The notes: a model not told the origin generated them from the letters alone. Positions 18,995 through 28,402 are shown, numbered from the stretch's first letter. The stretch: 64,000 nucleotides of DNA from Rhodocyclaceae bacterium (GCA_013791905.1 VMSX01000029.1:298876-362875), one strand, 5' to 3'. Made by a program: numbers and translations.

Positions 18995-19032
18995 CCGTAA
19001 CGATAACGAAATAAGAGACGGAGAAAATCAAA

Positions 19033-20109
19033 ATGGCTCAAGCTCCACAAGCGCGCAAGCCTGTCGAGGGGTTCCTCGACAACAAGAAATTTCTGCACCC
19101 GAAATTCGTCGCCAACTATGGCAACTGGAAGTGTCATGACCGCCCGCGTCCAGGCGTTTTGCACCACGTCTCCCATTCGGGCGACGAAGTGTGGACGGTC
19201 CGCGCCGGCACCCAGCGTCAGATGGATCACTACACCATTCGCAAGCTGTGTGACATCGCCGACAAGTTTGCCGAAGGCTTTGTTCGCTTTACCATTCGTT
19301 CCAACATCGAGTTTTCGGTGTCCGCTGCAGATAAGGTTGCACCGCTGATTGCAGAACTGGAGAAGAATGGCTTCCCGGTAGGCGGCACAGGTAACTCGGT
19401 ATCGATGGTTTCCCATACCCAGGGCTGGCTGCACTGCGACATTCCGGGCACCGATGCTTCCGGCGTGGTCAAGTCGATGATGGACTCCCTTTACGAGGAG
19501 TTCAAAAACGAACAGATGCCCAATCGCGTGCGTCTGTCCACCTCCTGTTGCGAGATCAACTGCGGCGGGCAAGCTGACATCGCGGTCATCATTCAGCACA
19601 CCAAGCCGCCGAAAATCAATCACGAGCAAGTTGCCAACGTCTGCGAGCGCCCGACAGTGGTTGCCCGTTGCCCAGTTGCGGCGATTCGCCCGGCGCTGGT
19701 CAATGGCCGGCCTTCGCTTGAAGTTGATGAGAAGAAGTGCATTTGCTGTGGCGCCTGTTATCCTCCTTGCCCGCCCATGCAGATCAACGATCCAGAGCAT
19801 TCAAAATTGGCGATCTGGGTTGGCGGCAAAAACTCCAATGCCCGTTCCAAGCCGACCTTCCACAAGCTGGTCATGGCAGGCCTGCCGAACAACGCCCCGC
19901 GTTGGCCTGAGGTAAATGAGGTGGTCAAGAAGATTCTCATGACCTACAAGGCGGATGGACGGCCTTGGGAGCGCATGGCCGACTGGATTGATCGCATTGG
20001 CTGGCCCCGTTTCTTCGAGAAGACCGGTTTGCCCTTCACCAAGTACATGATTGACGATTGGCGTGGTGGGCGCGCAAACCTCAACGCTTCGGCTCACTTA
20101 CGTTTCTGA
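19033..20109 (+). CDS. dsrB: Reverse dissimilatory sulfite reductase beta subunit
   Basis: 358 residues. It pairs with DsrA; DsrB normally carries the functional siroheme ligands. Visible motifs are STSCCEINCGG and the ferredoxin domain CICCGACYPPCPPM. It follows dsrA by 38 bp with GAGACGGAG upstream. The only deviation noted is an ordinary C-terminal tail (NASAHLRF). Confidence 0.98.
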   Translation: MAQAPQARKPVEGFLDNKKFLHPKFVANYGNWKCHDRPRPGVLHHVSHSGDEVWTVRAGTQRQMDHYTIRKLCDIADKFAEGFVRFTIRSNIEFSVSAADKVAPLIAELEKNGFPVGGTGNSVSMVSHTQGWLHCDIPGTDASGVVKSMMDSLYEEFKNEQMPNRVRLSTSCCEINCGGQADIAVIIQHTKPPKINHEQVANVCERPTVVARCPVAAIRPALVNGRPSLEVDEKKCICCGACYPPCPPMQINDPEHSKLAIWVGGKNSNARSKPTFHKLVMAGLPNNAPRWPEVNEVVKKILMTYKADGRPWERMADWIDRIGWPRFFEKTGLPFTKYMIDDWRGGRANLNASAHLRF

Positions 20110-20122
20110 GGACGGCGCCGCG

Positions 20123-20515
20123 ATGAAGTTTGCAATTTTGGTAAGCGAAGGGCCATATACTCATCAGGCCACCGACACCGCCTTCCTGTTTGCGCAGGCG
20201 GTGTTGGCCAAGGGTCACGAGATATTCCGCGTGTTTTTCTATCACGATGGCGTTTATAACGCCACGCGGCTGACTACTCCGCCGCAGGATGATCGCAACA
20301 TCGTCAAGCGCTGGACAAAGCTGGCCGAGGAAAACAACCTCGATATGGTGGTTTGCGTGGCAGCAGCACAGCGGCGCGGCATCGTTGATGATGGTGAAAT
20401 GAAGCGCAACGGCAAAGATGCAACCAACCTGGCGGAGCCCTTCCGCATCTCTGGTCTTGGCCAGTTGATCGAGGCGGGCATTCAGGCTGACCGTCTCGTT
20501 GTGTTCGGCGATTAA
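20123..20515 (+). CDS. dsrE: Sulfur carrier DsrE
   Basis: 130 residues. DsrE is the active subunit of the DsrE2F2H2 hexamer that passes persulfide sulfur to DsrC. The essential cysteine is present at position 78 (DMVVCVAAAQRRG). The start at 20123 gives the normal MKFAILVSEGPY beginning; its ribosome site is weak (GAGGAC). Close spacing with dsrF (11 bp) indicates one transcript. Confidence 0.97.
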   Translation: MKFAILVSEGPYTHQATDTAFLFAQAVLAKGHEIFRVFFYHDGVYNATRLTTPPQDDRNIVKRWTKLAEENNLDMVVCVAAAQRRGIVDDGEMKRNGKDATNLAEPFRISGLGQLIEAGIQADRLVVFGD

Positions 20516-20526
20516 GGGGGCGTACC

Positions 20527-20889
20527 ATGACTACAAAGCAATTCATGATCGTCAACCGCAAGGCACCTTACGGCACCATTTATGGATGGGAGGCACTTGA
20601 GGTTGTACTGATCGCCGCCGCCTTTGAGCAGGATGTTTCGATGGCTTTCCTTGATGACGGTGTTTATCAGCTCAAGAAGGGGCATCAGACCAAGGGCATT
20701 GAAATCAAGGCGTTCGAGAAGACCTTTGGTGCGCTCGAGGACTACGATGTCACCAAGATCTACGTCGACCAGGAATCATTGACGGAGCGTGGTCTCACCG
20801 CTGATGATCTTACTATCGCTGTCGAAGTGCTCTCCCGTGCCGAAATCGGCAAGCGGATGGAAGAGCAGGACATCGTCCTGTCGTTCTGA
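20527..20889 (+). CDS. dsrF: Sulfur relay protein DsrF
   Basis: 120 residues. It matches DsrF of the DsrEFH complex (FMIVNRKAPYGTIYGWEALE, FLDDGVYQL). DsrF is structural and lacks the catalytic cysteine; this copy has no cysteine at all. GGGGGCG precedes the ATG. It lies between dsrE and dsrH. Confidence 0.95.
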   Translation: MTTKQFMIVNRKAPYGTIYGWEALEVVLIAAAFEQDVSMAFLDDGVYQLKKGHQTKGIEIKAFEKTFGALEDYDVTKIYVDQESLTERGLTADDLTIAVEVLSRAEIGKRMEEQDIVLSF

Positions 20890-20899
20890 GGAAAAACAC

Positions 20900-21193
20900 A
20901 TGTTGCATATCATCAACAAGTCCCCGTATGATCGCCCGGCACTCGACTCGGTGCTCAAAACAGGCGAAGGCGCGATCCTGCTGATCGAGGATGGTGTCTA
21001 TGCCGCCGTCAAGGGTGGTGCAGTCGAAGCCAAGATTAAGACTGCTTTGGGCAAGTTCAAGATTTATGCCCTGACGCCTGACATCGACGCGCGCGGTATT
21101 GCTGATCGCGTCATAGATGGCGTTACACAGGTTGACTACGCTGGCTTTGTCGACCTCGTTGCTGAAAACAAGACCAGTCAATCGTGGCTTTAA
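20900..21193 (+). CDS. dsrH: Sulfur relay protein DsrH
   Basis: 97 residues. MLHIINKSPYDRPALDSVLK, LIEDGVYAAV and DYAGFVDLV identify DsrH. The cysteine found near position 20 in Allochromatium DsrH (in ...SCLK) is replaced by valine here (DSVLK), and the protein has no other cysteine. In the hexamer DsrE does the essential chemistry, so this may be tolerated. The ATG at 20900 follows GAGGAAAAA, 10 bp after dsrF. Confidence 0.94.
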   Translation: MLHIINKSPYDRPALDSVLKTGEGAILLIEDGVYAAVKGGAVEAKIKTALGKFKIYALTPDIDARGIADRVIDGVTQVDYAGFVDLVAENKTSQSWL

Positions 21194-21224
21194 TAGAAAT
21201 AAAGATTACTCAAGGAGAATAAAC

Positions 21225-21557
21225 ATGGCAATCGAAGTTAATGGCAAGTCATACGAAACCGACGAAGAAGGCTACCTGGTCAGCCTTGGCGACTGGAATG
21301 AAGAAGTTGGCAAGTTCCTTGCCCAGCAAGAAAGTATCAACCTGACCGATGCGCACTGGGAAGTCATCAACTTTCTGCGCGATTACTATACCGAGTTTCA
21401 GATCGCCCCTGCGGTGCGTGTGCTGACCAAGGCCATTGGTAAGAAGCTCGGCGCTGACAAAGGTAACAGCCAGTACCTCTACGAACTGTTTCCTTATGGC
21501 CCGGCCAAACAGGCGTGCAAAATCGCCGGCCTGCCCAAGCCCACTGGTTGCGTTTAA
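21225..21557 (+). CDS. dsrC: Sulfur carrier DsrC (two-cysteine form)
   Basis: 110 residues. The C-terminal arm ends KQACKIAGLPKPTGCV, with both conserved cysteines ten residues apart, so it can form the DsrC trisulfide that links DsrAB to DsrK. LTDAHWEVINFLRDYY is the helix-turn-helix-like core. A strong AAGGAG lies 7 nt before the ATG, consistent with the high expression usual for dsrC. A hairpin follows the gene (21571-21601). Confidence 0.98.
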   Translation: MAIEVNGKSYETDEEGYLVSLGDWNEEVGKFLAQQESINLTDAHWEVINFLRDYYTEFQIAPAVRVLTKAIGKKLGADKGNSQYLYELFPYGPAKQACKIAGLPKPTGCV

Positions 21558-21570
21558 GCATTCTTGTGGC

Positions 21571-21601
21571 CAGCGGGACAGCGTAGTGCGCAGTTCCGCT
21601 G
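21571..21601 (+). promoter_or_regulatory. Hairpin in the dsrC-dsrM gap
   Basis: CAGCGGGAC pairs with GTTCCGCTG (9 bp, one G-U) and an inner GCG/CGC pair, 13 nt after the dsrC stop. No T-tract follows. It may protect dsrC mRNA or partly separate dsrC from dsrM transcription. The rest of the 158-nt gap shows nothing else. Confidence 0.55.
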
Positions 21602-21715
21602 CTCAGATTTTATGACGTGACACGGTAACAGAGTAACTGCTCAAGTTAGCTGGCAGTAATTCATGCCGGGTTGAGTCACGGGTTCGATCGCAATATTCGC
21701 CGTGGTGCACTACCA

Positions 21716-22438
21716 ATGACAATGTTCTTCGCGATCCTGTTTTACCTCGCCTTCGCGATTTTCATCGCAGGTGTAGCTTACAAGATCTACGATTACGCAC
21801 GAACGCCCGCCCCCTTGTCGATTCCGACGACGCCGGCGCCGATTACCAAGGGAGGCGTTGCCTTCCGCATGTTTCGGGAAGTGCTGTTCTTCGAGAGTCT
21901 ATTCAAAGGTAACTTGTGGATTTGGCTGTTTGGTTGGCTGTTCCACATGGCCCTCTTCCTGGTGCTGATCCGCCACCTGCGCTATTTTACCGAGCCGGTT
22001 TGGGGCTGGGTCGCCTTTCTCCAGCCCTTCGGCATGTATGCTGGTTTCGCCATGGCGGCTGGCCTTGCCGGTCTTTGGGGGCGGCGTTTCCTGGTTGAGC
22101 GAATCCGCTACATTTCGACACCATCCGATCATTTGATGCTGGCCTTGCTGTTGCTGATTGCCCTGTCCGGTCTCGGCATCAAGTTTCTAATGCATACCGA
22201 CATCATCGCAGTCAAAGTGTTTTTCCTGGGTCTCATGATGTTCGATATCCAGCCGCTGCCGTCGCATATCGGTCTGTATGTCCATTTGCTCCTTGTTGCC
22301 CTGTTGATGATAATTTTCCCGTTCAGCAAGCTGCTGCATGCTCCAGGCGTATTTTTCAGCCCGACCCGCAACCAGACAGACAATCCCCGCGAGGTTCGCC
22401 ACTTGGCACCGTGGGCCGCCCAGATCGAGAAGAACTGA
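21716..22438 (+). CDS. dsrM: DsrM, membrane cytochrome b subunit of DsrMKJOP
   Basis: 240 residues with about five membrane helices, NarI-like. Histidines in WLFHMALFLVLIRHL and in SHIGLYVHLLLVALL are suited to haem b binding. It exchanges electrons between quinone and DsrK at the inner membrane. The ATG at 21716 is used, with another ATG 6 nt later; the ribosome site is weak. It is followed directly by dsrK (1-bp gap). Confidence 0.95.
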   Translation: MTMFFAILFYLAFAIFIAGVAYKIYDYARTPAPLSIPTTPAPITKGGVAFRMFREVLFFESLFKGNLWIWLFGWLFHMALFLVLIRHLRYFTEPVWGWVAFLQPFGMYAGFAMAAGLAGLWGRRFLVERIRYISTPSDHLMLALLLLIALSGLGIKFLMHTDIIAVKVFFLGLMMFDIQPLPSHIGLYVHLLLVALLMIIFPFSKLLHAPGVFFSPTRNQTDNPREVRHLAPWAAQIEKN

Positions 22439-22439
22439 C

Positions 22440-23972
22440 ATGGCTGATCAAGCATTCAAGATTCCTGAGTACCGCGAGTACCCCACTATTCCCGCTCTGG
22501 TTCCGGGCTCGATGGCGCACTCCAAGCCTTATATCGCCAACGAGAAGGTCCAGGCAGATATGGGCTTCCCCGGTAAGCTCGTCGATAATTGGGAAGAAAA
22601 AGCCATCGCGAAGTTTGGCGAGTTGCTCGGTAAATACCGTTCGCTCAAGGTATTCATGGACTCATGTGTGCATTGCGGTGCTTGTACCGACAAATGCCAC
22701 TACTTCATCAGTACCGGTGACCCCAAGAACATGCCGGTTGCGCGCCAAGATTTGATGCGCAGTGTCTACCGCCGTTATTTCACCTTGCCCGGAAAGTTGT
22801 TCCCGAAACTTGTCGGCGCGCGGGATTTGACGAAGGATGTACTGGACGAGTGGTACTCTTATTTCTGGCAGTGCTCGGAATGCCGTCGCTGCTCAGTGTT
22901 CTGCCCCTATGGTATTGATACTGCTGAAGTTACCATGGCGGCTCGTCACATCATGGACACGGTAGGTCATAGCCAGAAATATTGCAACGAGATTATCGTC
23001 AAGCTCAACAAGATCGGCAACAACCTCGGTTTGCCAGGCCCGGCGCTTGAAAATACGCTGGAAGGTCTTGAAGAAGACGTAAAAGAAGAGTCTGGTGTCG
23101 ATGTCAAGTATCCCCTTAACGTCAAGGGTGCAGAGGTTTTGCTGGTCACCCCCTCTGCAGACTTCTTCGCTGAACCGCACATCGAGAGCCTGATTGGCTA
23201 CGGTAAAGTCTTTCACGCAGCAGGTATTTCCTGGACGCTTTCGTCCTATGCCTCAGAGGCTGGCAACTTCGGTCTATTCAATGGCAGTTACGAGCATATG
23301 CGTCAGGTCGCCATTCGCGTCCGCGATGCGGCATTGGAACTTGGCGTCAAGCGCATTGTCGTTGGCGAGTGTGGCCACGCCTGGCGCGTCGCGTATGCCT
23401 TCTGGAATACGCTGACCGGTCTGGGCGCGGGTGCCAAGGATCCCTTTGCCATAGAGCTGCAAAATCAGCTTGACCCGCGCTATATGCAGCCTTCGCATAT
23501 TTGCGAATTTACCTGGGACTTGATTCAGCAGGGGCGACTGAAGTTCGACAAAGAAGCCAATGATCACCGCATCATCACCTTCCACGACTCCTGCAACGTC
23601 GCGCGCGCTTCGCGCATGGGTAACTACCCTGGCGGACAATTCGAGATCCCGCGCAATGTCATCAAGGCGGTGGCGAATAATTACGTCGAGATGGCTCCCG
23701 ACACGATTTGCGAGAGCACCTTCTGTTGCGGCGGCGGCGGCGGTGTGCTGACCGATGACCTGATTGAGCTGCGCGTCAAAGGTGCATTCCCGCGGATGGA
23801 AGCTTTGCAGCAAGTAGTTGATGCGAATGGCGTCAATTACATGGCCACAATCTGCGCCATCTGCAAGGCGCAATTCACCAAGGTGCTGCCTTATTACAAT
23901 TTTGATATGCGGCTGGTGGGTGGTGTGCACCAGTTGGTCAGTACTGCCATCCGCCTTGGCGATGAGCAGTAA
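22440..23972 (+). CDS. dsrK: DsrK, HdrD-like iron-sulfur subunit of DsrMKJOP
   Basis: 510 residues. Two ferredoxin motifs (CVHCGACTDKC, CSECRRCSVFC) and a CCG-type catalytic centre (HDSCNVAR, then CCGGGGG) match heterodisulfide-reductase-like DsrK. It is thought to interconvert the DsrC disulfide with electrons from DsrM, on the cytoplasmic face. The ATG begins two bases after the dsrM stop. Confidence 0.97.
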   Translation: MADQAFKIPEYREYPTIPALVPGSMAHSKPYIANEKVQADMGFPGKLVDNWEEKAIAKFGELLGKYRSLKVFMDSCVHCGACTDKCHYFISTGDPKNMPVARQDLMRSVYRRYFTLPGKLFPKLVGARDLTKDVLDEWYSYFWQCSECRRCSVFCPYGIDTAEVTMAARHIMDTVGHSQKYCNEIIVKLNKIGNNLGLPGPALENTLEGLEEDVKEESGVDVKYPLNVKGAEVLLVTPSADFFAEPHIESLIGYGKVFHAAGISWTLSSYASEAGNFGLFNGSYEHMRQVAIRVRDAALELGVKRIVVGECGHAWRVAYAFWNTLTGLGAGAKDPFAIELQNQLDPRYMQPSHICEFTWDLIQQGRLKFDKEANDHRIITFHDSCNVARASRMGNYPGGQFEIPRNVIKAVANNYVEMAPDTICESTFCCGGGGGVLTDDLIELRVKGAFPRMEALQQVVDANGVNYMATICAICKAQFTKVLPYYNFDMRLVGGVHQLVSTAIRLGDEQ

Positions 23973-24011
23973 ATCGCAAACAACCATACAACAATTACTA
24001 CGGAGACGATA

Positions 24012-25991
24012 ATGTCAGCGACTACTGAAATCCAAACCGAAAAGTTGACCTTCCGCAAATACAAGGAAGGTGATTCGCTTCAATACAAGCGCATGCAGGA
24101 CAAGATCTTTCAGGCCAGCTGGTCTTACAAGTGTCCTACTTACGTTCAGTCCACGCCACCTTGTCAGGGCTCTTGCCCGTCTGGCGAGGATATCCGCGGT
24201 TATCTGAATATCGTGCGCGGTGTCGAGAAGCCTCCGGTTGGTGCAGACGGCAAGCCTGTCATGCCGATGGAAGAGTACGCCTGGCGTCGTCTTACCGAAG
24301 CCAACCCGCTGCCCGCGGTCATGGGGCGCGTTTGCCCGGCGCCCTGCGAAACCGGCTGTAACCGCAACCAGGTTGAAGATCACGTTGGCATCAACTCCGT
24401 CGAGCATTTCCTCGGCGAGTATGCAATCAAGAATAACCTGCAATTCATCAAGCCTACCAAGCTTACTGGCAAGAAGGTCGCCGTACTTGGCGGCGGCCCA
24501 GCCGGTCTGTCGGTAGCCTATCAGCTTGCCCTCAAGGGCCACAGCGTCACGATCTTTGACGACCATGAACATCTCGGTGGCATGATGCGTTACGGTATTC
24601 CAGGATATCGTACGCCACGCAATGTTCTCGATGCGGAAATTCAGCGCATTATCAACCTGGGTGTTGAGGTCAAGCTGAATACCAAGGTAGGCGTCGATCT
24701 CCCCATGGAGAAAATCCACAAGGACTTTGATGCCGTGTTCCTCGGTCTTGGTGCTCAGGGTGGCCGTGCCCTGCCTGCCGAAGGCGCAGACAATACCCCC
24801 AACGTCGTTACCGCAACTGCATTTCTCAAGGCCTATAACGATGGTCGTCTGAAGGCCGTCGGCCGCAATGTTGTTGTCGTAGGTGGTGGTGATACTTCGA
24901 TGGACGTTGCAACTGTTGCCCGTCGCCTTGGTCATATTGAAAATGCCAAGCCGACCGATTTCGAAAGTGCTATCGCCGGACAAATGGCGCAGGACGTTGC
25001 CGATATATCGATGCGCAAGGGTGCCGACGTTGTCCTGACCTCGGTTTTCCCGATCGACAAGATGCTGGCCAGCAAGGGTGAGTTGGAGCACGCCCAGTCC
25101 GAGGGTATCGACATCATGGGCGGCTGGATGCCGGTTGCCGTGGTCAAAGATGCAGATGGCAGAGCCACGGCACTGCGCGTCTGCCAATGTGAAGCCAAAA
25201 TGGTCGGCACCAACCTCGAGATCAAGAAACTCGAAGGTACGGAAAAAGATCTACCGGCCGACCTGATCGTTTCAGCCATCGGCCAGACGCTCGACCTCAC
25301 CGGTCTTGAGGAATTCAGCAACGGTAAAGGCGGCCTCAATGCAGACCGTAGCTATCAGGTGCAGGGCAAGCCCGGCGTATATGCCGGTGGCGACGTACTG
25401 CGGCCGCATCTGCTGACTACCGCAGTAGGACATGGCGCCATTGCTGCTGACGGCATTGACCAGTTCCTGATGAGTGGCGTAGAAGCCGGCCGCCGTCCCA
25501 AGATTGACGTGCATGTATTCGACCTGATGCGCAAGTATGTCGAAAAGGGCATTGCCGTCGAGGAAATCAAAGAGCCGTTGCGCGGTACGAGTGACTCAAA
25601 GGGGGCGGTGCACAACTACGACAACCGGTCGGACCGTTATGTGATTACCCATAAAGAATTGTACCTCGGGCACTTCCAATACACCCCGCGCAACATGCGC
25701 CACATTACGCACCTCAACAAGGAAACGGCGCTGGGTAACTTCATTGAGCGGCTTGATCCGCTCGACGATAAGCAGGTCGTTGCGGAAGCCAAGCGTTGCA
25801 TGAGTTGCGGCCTGTGCTTCGAGTGCGACAACTGCGTGGTGTATTGCCCGCAGACTGCTGTCAGTCGTGTTAAGAAGACCGAAGCAACCACGGGCCGCTA
25901 TGTAACAACCGACTACTTCAAGTGCATCGGCTGCCATATTTGTCGCGATGTTTGCCCAACCGGCTACATCCAGATGGGTTTGGGCGAGTGA
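24012..25991 (+). CDS. dsrL: DsrL, NAD(P)H:acceptor oxidoreductase of the oxidative Dsr system
   Basis: 659 residues, GltD-like. It has N-terminal cysteine motifs (CPTYVQSTPPCQGSCPSG), an FAD fold (VAVLGGGPAGLSVAY), a pyridine-nucleotide fold (VVVVGGGDTSMDVA), and a C-terminal ferredoxin part (CMSCGLCFECDNC, CIGCHICRDVCPTG). It couples DsrAB electrons to NAD(P). It is the marker that the cluster runs toward sulfur oxidation. AGACG precedes the ATG, 39 bp after dsrK. Confidence 0.97.
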   Translation: MSATTEIQTEKLTFRKYKEGDSLQYKRMQDKIFQASWSYKCPTYVQSTPPCQGSCPSGEDIRGYLNIVRGVEKPPVGADGKPVMPMEEYAWRRLTEANPLPAVMGRVCPAPCETGCNRNQVEDHVGINSVEHFLGEYAIKNNLQFIKPTKLTGKKVAVLGGGPAGLSVAYQLALKGHSVTIFDDHEHLGGMMRYGIPGYRTPRNVLDAEIQRIINLGVEVKLNTKVGVDLPMEKIHKDFDAVFLGLGAQGGRALPAEGADNTPNVVTATAFLKAYNDGRLKAVGRNVVVVGGGDTSMDVATVARRLGHIENAKPTDFESAIAGQMAQDVADISMRKGADVVLTSVFPIDKMLASKGELEHAQSEGIDIMGGWMPVAVVKDADGRATALRVCQCEAKMVGTNLEIKKLEGTEKDLPADLIVSAIGQTLDLTGLEEFSNGKGGLNADRSYQVQGKPGVYAGGDVLRPHLLTTAVGHGAIAADGIDQFLMSGVEAGRRPKIDVHVFDLMRKYVEKGIAVEEIKEPLRGTSDSKGAVHNYDNRSDRYVITHKELYLGHFQYTPRNMRHITHLNKETALGNFIERLDPLDDKQVVAEAKRCMSCGLCFECDNCVVYCPQTAVSRVKKTEATTGRYVTTDYFKCIGCHICRDVCPTGYIQMGLGE

Positions 25992-26043
25992 CAAGGTTTT
26001 TGGGTCGCGAGAGAATCAAGTGAATCAAGGGGATGGGAGACTG

Positions 26044-26439
26044 ATGGTGCGACTGCTTGCGTTGATGGCTTTTCTGATAATGGGAGCGGTCGCGTCACTT
26101 GCGGCACATGCCGCTGGTGTACCCAAGCCGATGGTGAAGGTTGAAGGTTCCGGCCAGTGTGTTGCCGCGACTGAGGAAATGCGCCTTAACCACATGAACA
26201 TGCTTGGTCATCAGCGTGACCGTACCCTGCGTCAAGGTATTCGCGGCGAAAAGGCCAGTCTCATTGGCTGCGTCAACTGTCACGCCAGCAAGACGACCGG
26301 GTCTGTACTCGGCAAGGATGGTTTTTGTGAAAGTTGCCATTCCTTCGCTGCCGTCAAGGTAGATTGCTGGCAATGCCACCAACCCAAGGCCGGTCACAAG
26401 ACTGCGGGTGCCAATGGTGCCGCTGGAGCAAAACAATGA
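26044..26439 (+). CDS. dsrJ: DsrJ, periplasmic triheme cytochrome c
   Basis: 131 residues. A Sec-type signal or anchor (LLALMAFLIMGAVASLAAHAA) is followed by three haem sites: CVNCH (76-80), CESCH (95-99) and CWQCH (108-112). Cys39, upstream of the haem sites, may be the unusual cysteine axial ligand known in DsrJ. It belongs to the periplasmic side of DsrMKJOP. Its stop overlaps the dsrO ATG (ATGA). Confidence 0.96.
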   Translation: MVRLLALMAFLIMGAVASLAAHAAGVPKPMVKVEGSGQCVAATEEMRLNHMNMLGHQRDRTLRQGIRGEKASLIGCVNCHASKTTGSVLGKDGFCESCHSFAAVKVDCWQCHQPKAGHKTAGANGAAGAKQ

Positions 26440-27188
26440 CTGAACCTAACGATAAATCCCGCCGCGGTTTTCTCGGCGTAGCCGCTGTCGGTGCTGCCGG
26501 CCTGGGCGTTGCGGCAATAGCTCCGGGTTTCCATCTGATTGAAGTTTCGCAAGCCGGCGCGCCCGGCGCTGGCGTTTCGAACAAAGTGCGCTGGGGCATG
26601 CTGATTGACACGACCAAGTGCGCGAGTGACTGCAACGCCTGCGTCAAGGCATGCAATACAGAAAATGGCATTACTGAGACGGTCAAGGATCCGCGGCAAG
26701 GTTCGCAATGGATTCGCAAGCTTGATCTCAAGGATCCCAAGAGCGGTTTGACTCACTCCTTGCCGATGCTGTGCCAACATTGCGAGCATCCGCCATGCGT
26801 TGATGTTTGCCCAACCGGCGCCTCGATGAAGCGTGCCGACGGTATCGTGCTGGTGGATAGGCATACCTGTATCGGCTGCCGTTACTGCATGCTGGCTTGT
26901 CCCTACAAGGCGCGCTCTTTCGTGCATATACCGCTCACCGAGCAAAATCCGGAAGTGCCGCGTGGCCAGGGTTGTGTCGAGTCATGCACCTTCTGTGTGC
27001 AGCGCGTCGATAAAGGCCAGATCCCGGCTTGCGTTGAAGCCTGTGCCAATGCTGAGCATAACGCCATGCTTTTTGGAGACCTTAACGACCCGAACAGCGA
27101 AATAGCGCAACGTGTTGCCCAGGTTAAAACCACCCAGGTTCGCGCTGACCTCAAGCTTAATGTTGGCGTGCGCTACCAAGGAATCTGA
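26436..27188 (+). CDS. dsrO: DsrO, periplasmic iron-sulfur subunit of DsrMKJOP
   Basis: 250 residues. A Tat signal peptide (SRRGFLGVAAVGAAGLG) directs the folded protein to the periplasm. Several [4Fe-4S] motifs are visible: CASDCNACVKAC, CQHCEHPPCVDVC, CIGCRYCMLAC and CVESCTFC. It carries electrons between DsrJ and the membrane protein DsrP. Confidence 0.97.
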   Translation: MTEPNDKSRRGFLGVAAVGAAGLGVAAIAPGFHLIEVSQAGAPGAGVSNKVRWGMLIDTTKCASDCNACVKACNTENGITETVKDPRQGSQWIRKLDLKDPKSGLTHSLPMLCQHCEHPPCVDVCPTGASMKRADGIVLVDRHTCIGCRYCMLACPYKARSFVHIPLTEQNPEVPRGQGCVESCTFCVQRVDKGQIPACVEACANAEHNAMLFGDLNDPNSEIAQRVAQVKTTQVRADLKLNVGVRYQGI

Positions 27189-27193
27189 CGGCC

Positions 27194-28402
27194 ATGATGA
27201 TCCAGCAACAGACTCAAACACCAGATAACCCCGCTTTTTATCCCGCACTGGCTATCGGCGGCCTGATCAGCGCGATCGGCGTTGCCGCTGCGTTTTATAT
27301 GGAACACATGGGACACCATGTTTCCGGCATGAACAACCAGGTGTTCTGGGGTCTGCCGCACGTCTTCGGCATTTTTCTGATTGTCGCCGCATCGGGGGTT
27401 CTCAACGTCGCCTCGATTGGCTCGGTCTTCGGCAAGAAAGCCTACAAGCCACGTGCGCCACTGTCCGGTTTGCTGGCGATTGTCCTGCTCGCTGCTGGTC
27501 TTGCCATCATCATGCTCGATCTGGGCCGCGCCGATCGCGTCCTTATCGCGGCAACGCACGTCAATCTGACGTCGGTGTTCGGCTGGAACATGATCCTTTA
27601 TCCGGTATTCTTCGGTCTGGTTGGGCTGTACGTATGGACCTTGATGGACCGTAGCATGAACCGCTATTCGAAGGCTGCCGGTGTTTCGGCCTTTATCTGG
27701 CGGTTGGTCATGACTACCGGTACCGGCTCGATCTTCGGCTTCATCATTGCGCGGCAGGCATACCAGTCGGCAATACTCGCCCCGATGTTCATCATCATGT
27801 CCTTTGCCTGGGGCCTGGCGATCTTTCTGATTGTGCAGGAGACCATGTATTCAAGGGCCAACATGGAACTGCACCCGCAACTACGCGCACGCATGAAAAA
27901 TCTGCTCGGTGTGTTTGTCGCTGCCGTCTTCTATTTCGTCGTCGTCTATCATCTGACAAATGTCTATTACGCCAAACAGACGGAATTTGTGCATTTCATC
28001 CTGGTCAGCGGCGGTATCTTCCCATTGTTGTTTTGGGGTGGGTTTGTGTTGATGGGCACCATCGTTCCCCTGTTGCTGCTATATGTACCCAGCTTCAGCG
28101 AAACCAAGGGTTCCGTGACAGCAGCCTCTTTCCTGGTCATTGCCGGCGGCCTTTTCCTGCTCTTCGTCTTCATCATCGGCGGTCAGGCATATCCGCTGGA
28201 CATGTTCCCGGGCATGCAGGTGTCCAGCAGCTTCTTCGATGGCAAGATCGACAGTTACACACCGAGCTTGCCGGAAATCCTGTTGTCGCTGGGAGGCGTC
28301 GGGATTGCTTTTACCGGCACGCTGCTGGGCGTGCGCGTACTCAGATTCATGCCGCAGGACGACGCTGCCAAGCTGAAGTCTGCCGGGTATCTGCACGATT
28401 GA
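27194..28402 (+). CDS. dsrP: DsrP, NrfD-like membrane subunit of DsrMKJOP
   Basis: 402 residues with about ten membrane helices (for example FWGLPHVFGIFLIVAASGVL and LLFWGGFVLMGTIVPLLLLY). It matches NrfD/PsrC-type quinone-interacting proteins and pairs with DsrO. It starts 5 bp after dsrO. The initial ATG ATG leaves a one-residue start ambiguity. Confidence 0.96.
   Translation: MMIQQQTQTPDNPAFYPALAIGGLISAIGVAAAFYMEHMGHHVSGMNNQVFWGLPHVFGIFLIVAASGVLNVASIGSVFGKKAYKPRAPLSGLLAIVLLAAGLAIIMLDLGRADRVLIAATHVNLTSVFGWNMILYPVFFGLVGLYVWTLMDRSMNRYSKAAGVSAFIWRLVMTTGTGSIFGFIIARQAYQSAILAPMFIIMSFAWGLAIFLIVQETMYSRANMELHPQLRARMKNLLGVFVAAVFYFVVVYHLTNVYYAKQTEFVHFILVSGGIFPLLFWGGFVLMGTIVPLLLLYVPSFSETKGSVTAASFLVIAGGLFLLFVFIIGGQAYPLDMFPGMQVSSSFFDGKIDSYTPSLPEILLSLGGVGIAFTGTLLGVRVLRFMPQDDAAKLKSAGYLHD

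Noticed and set aside
24015..25187. 390-codon open frame opposite dsrL, and a 305-codon one opposite dsrA (17774-18691)
   Set aside because: Antisense shadows caused by codon bias; no ribosome site or recognisable protein.
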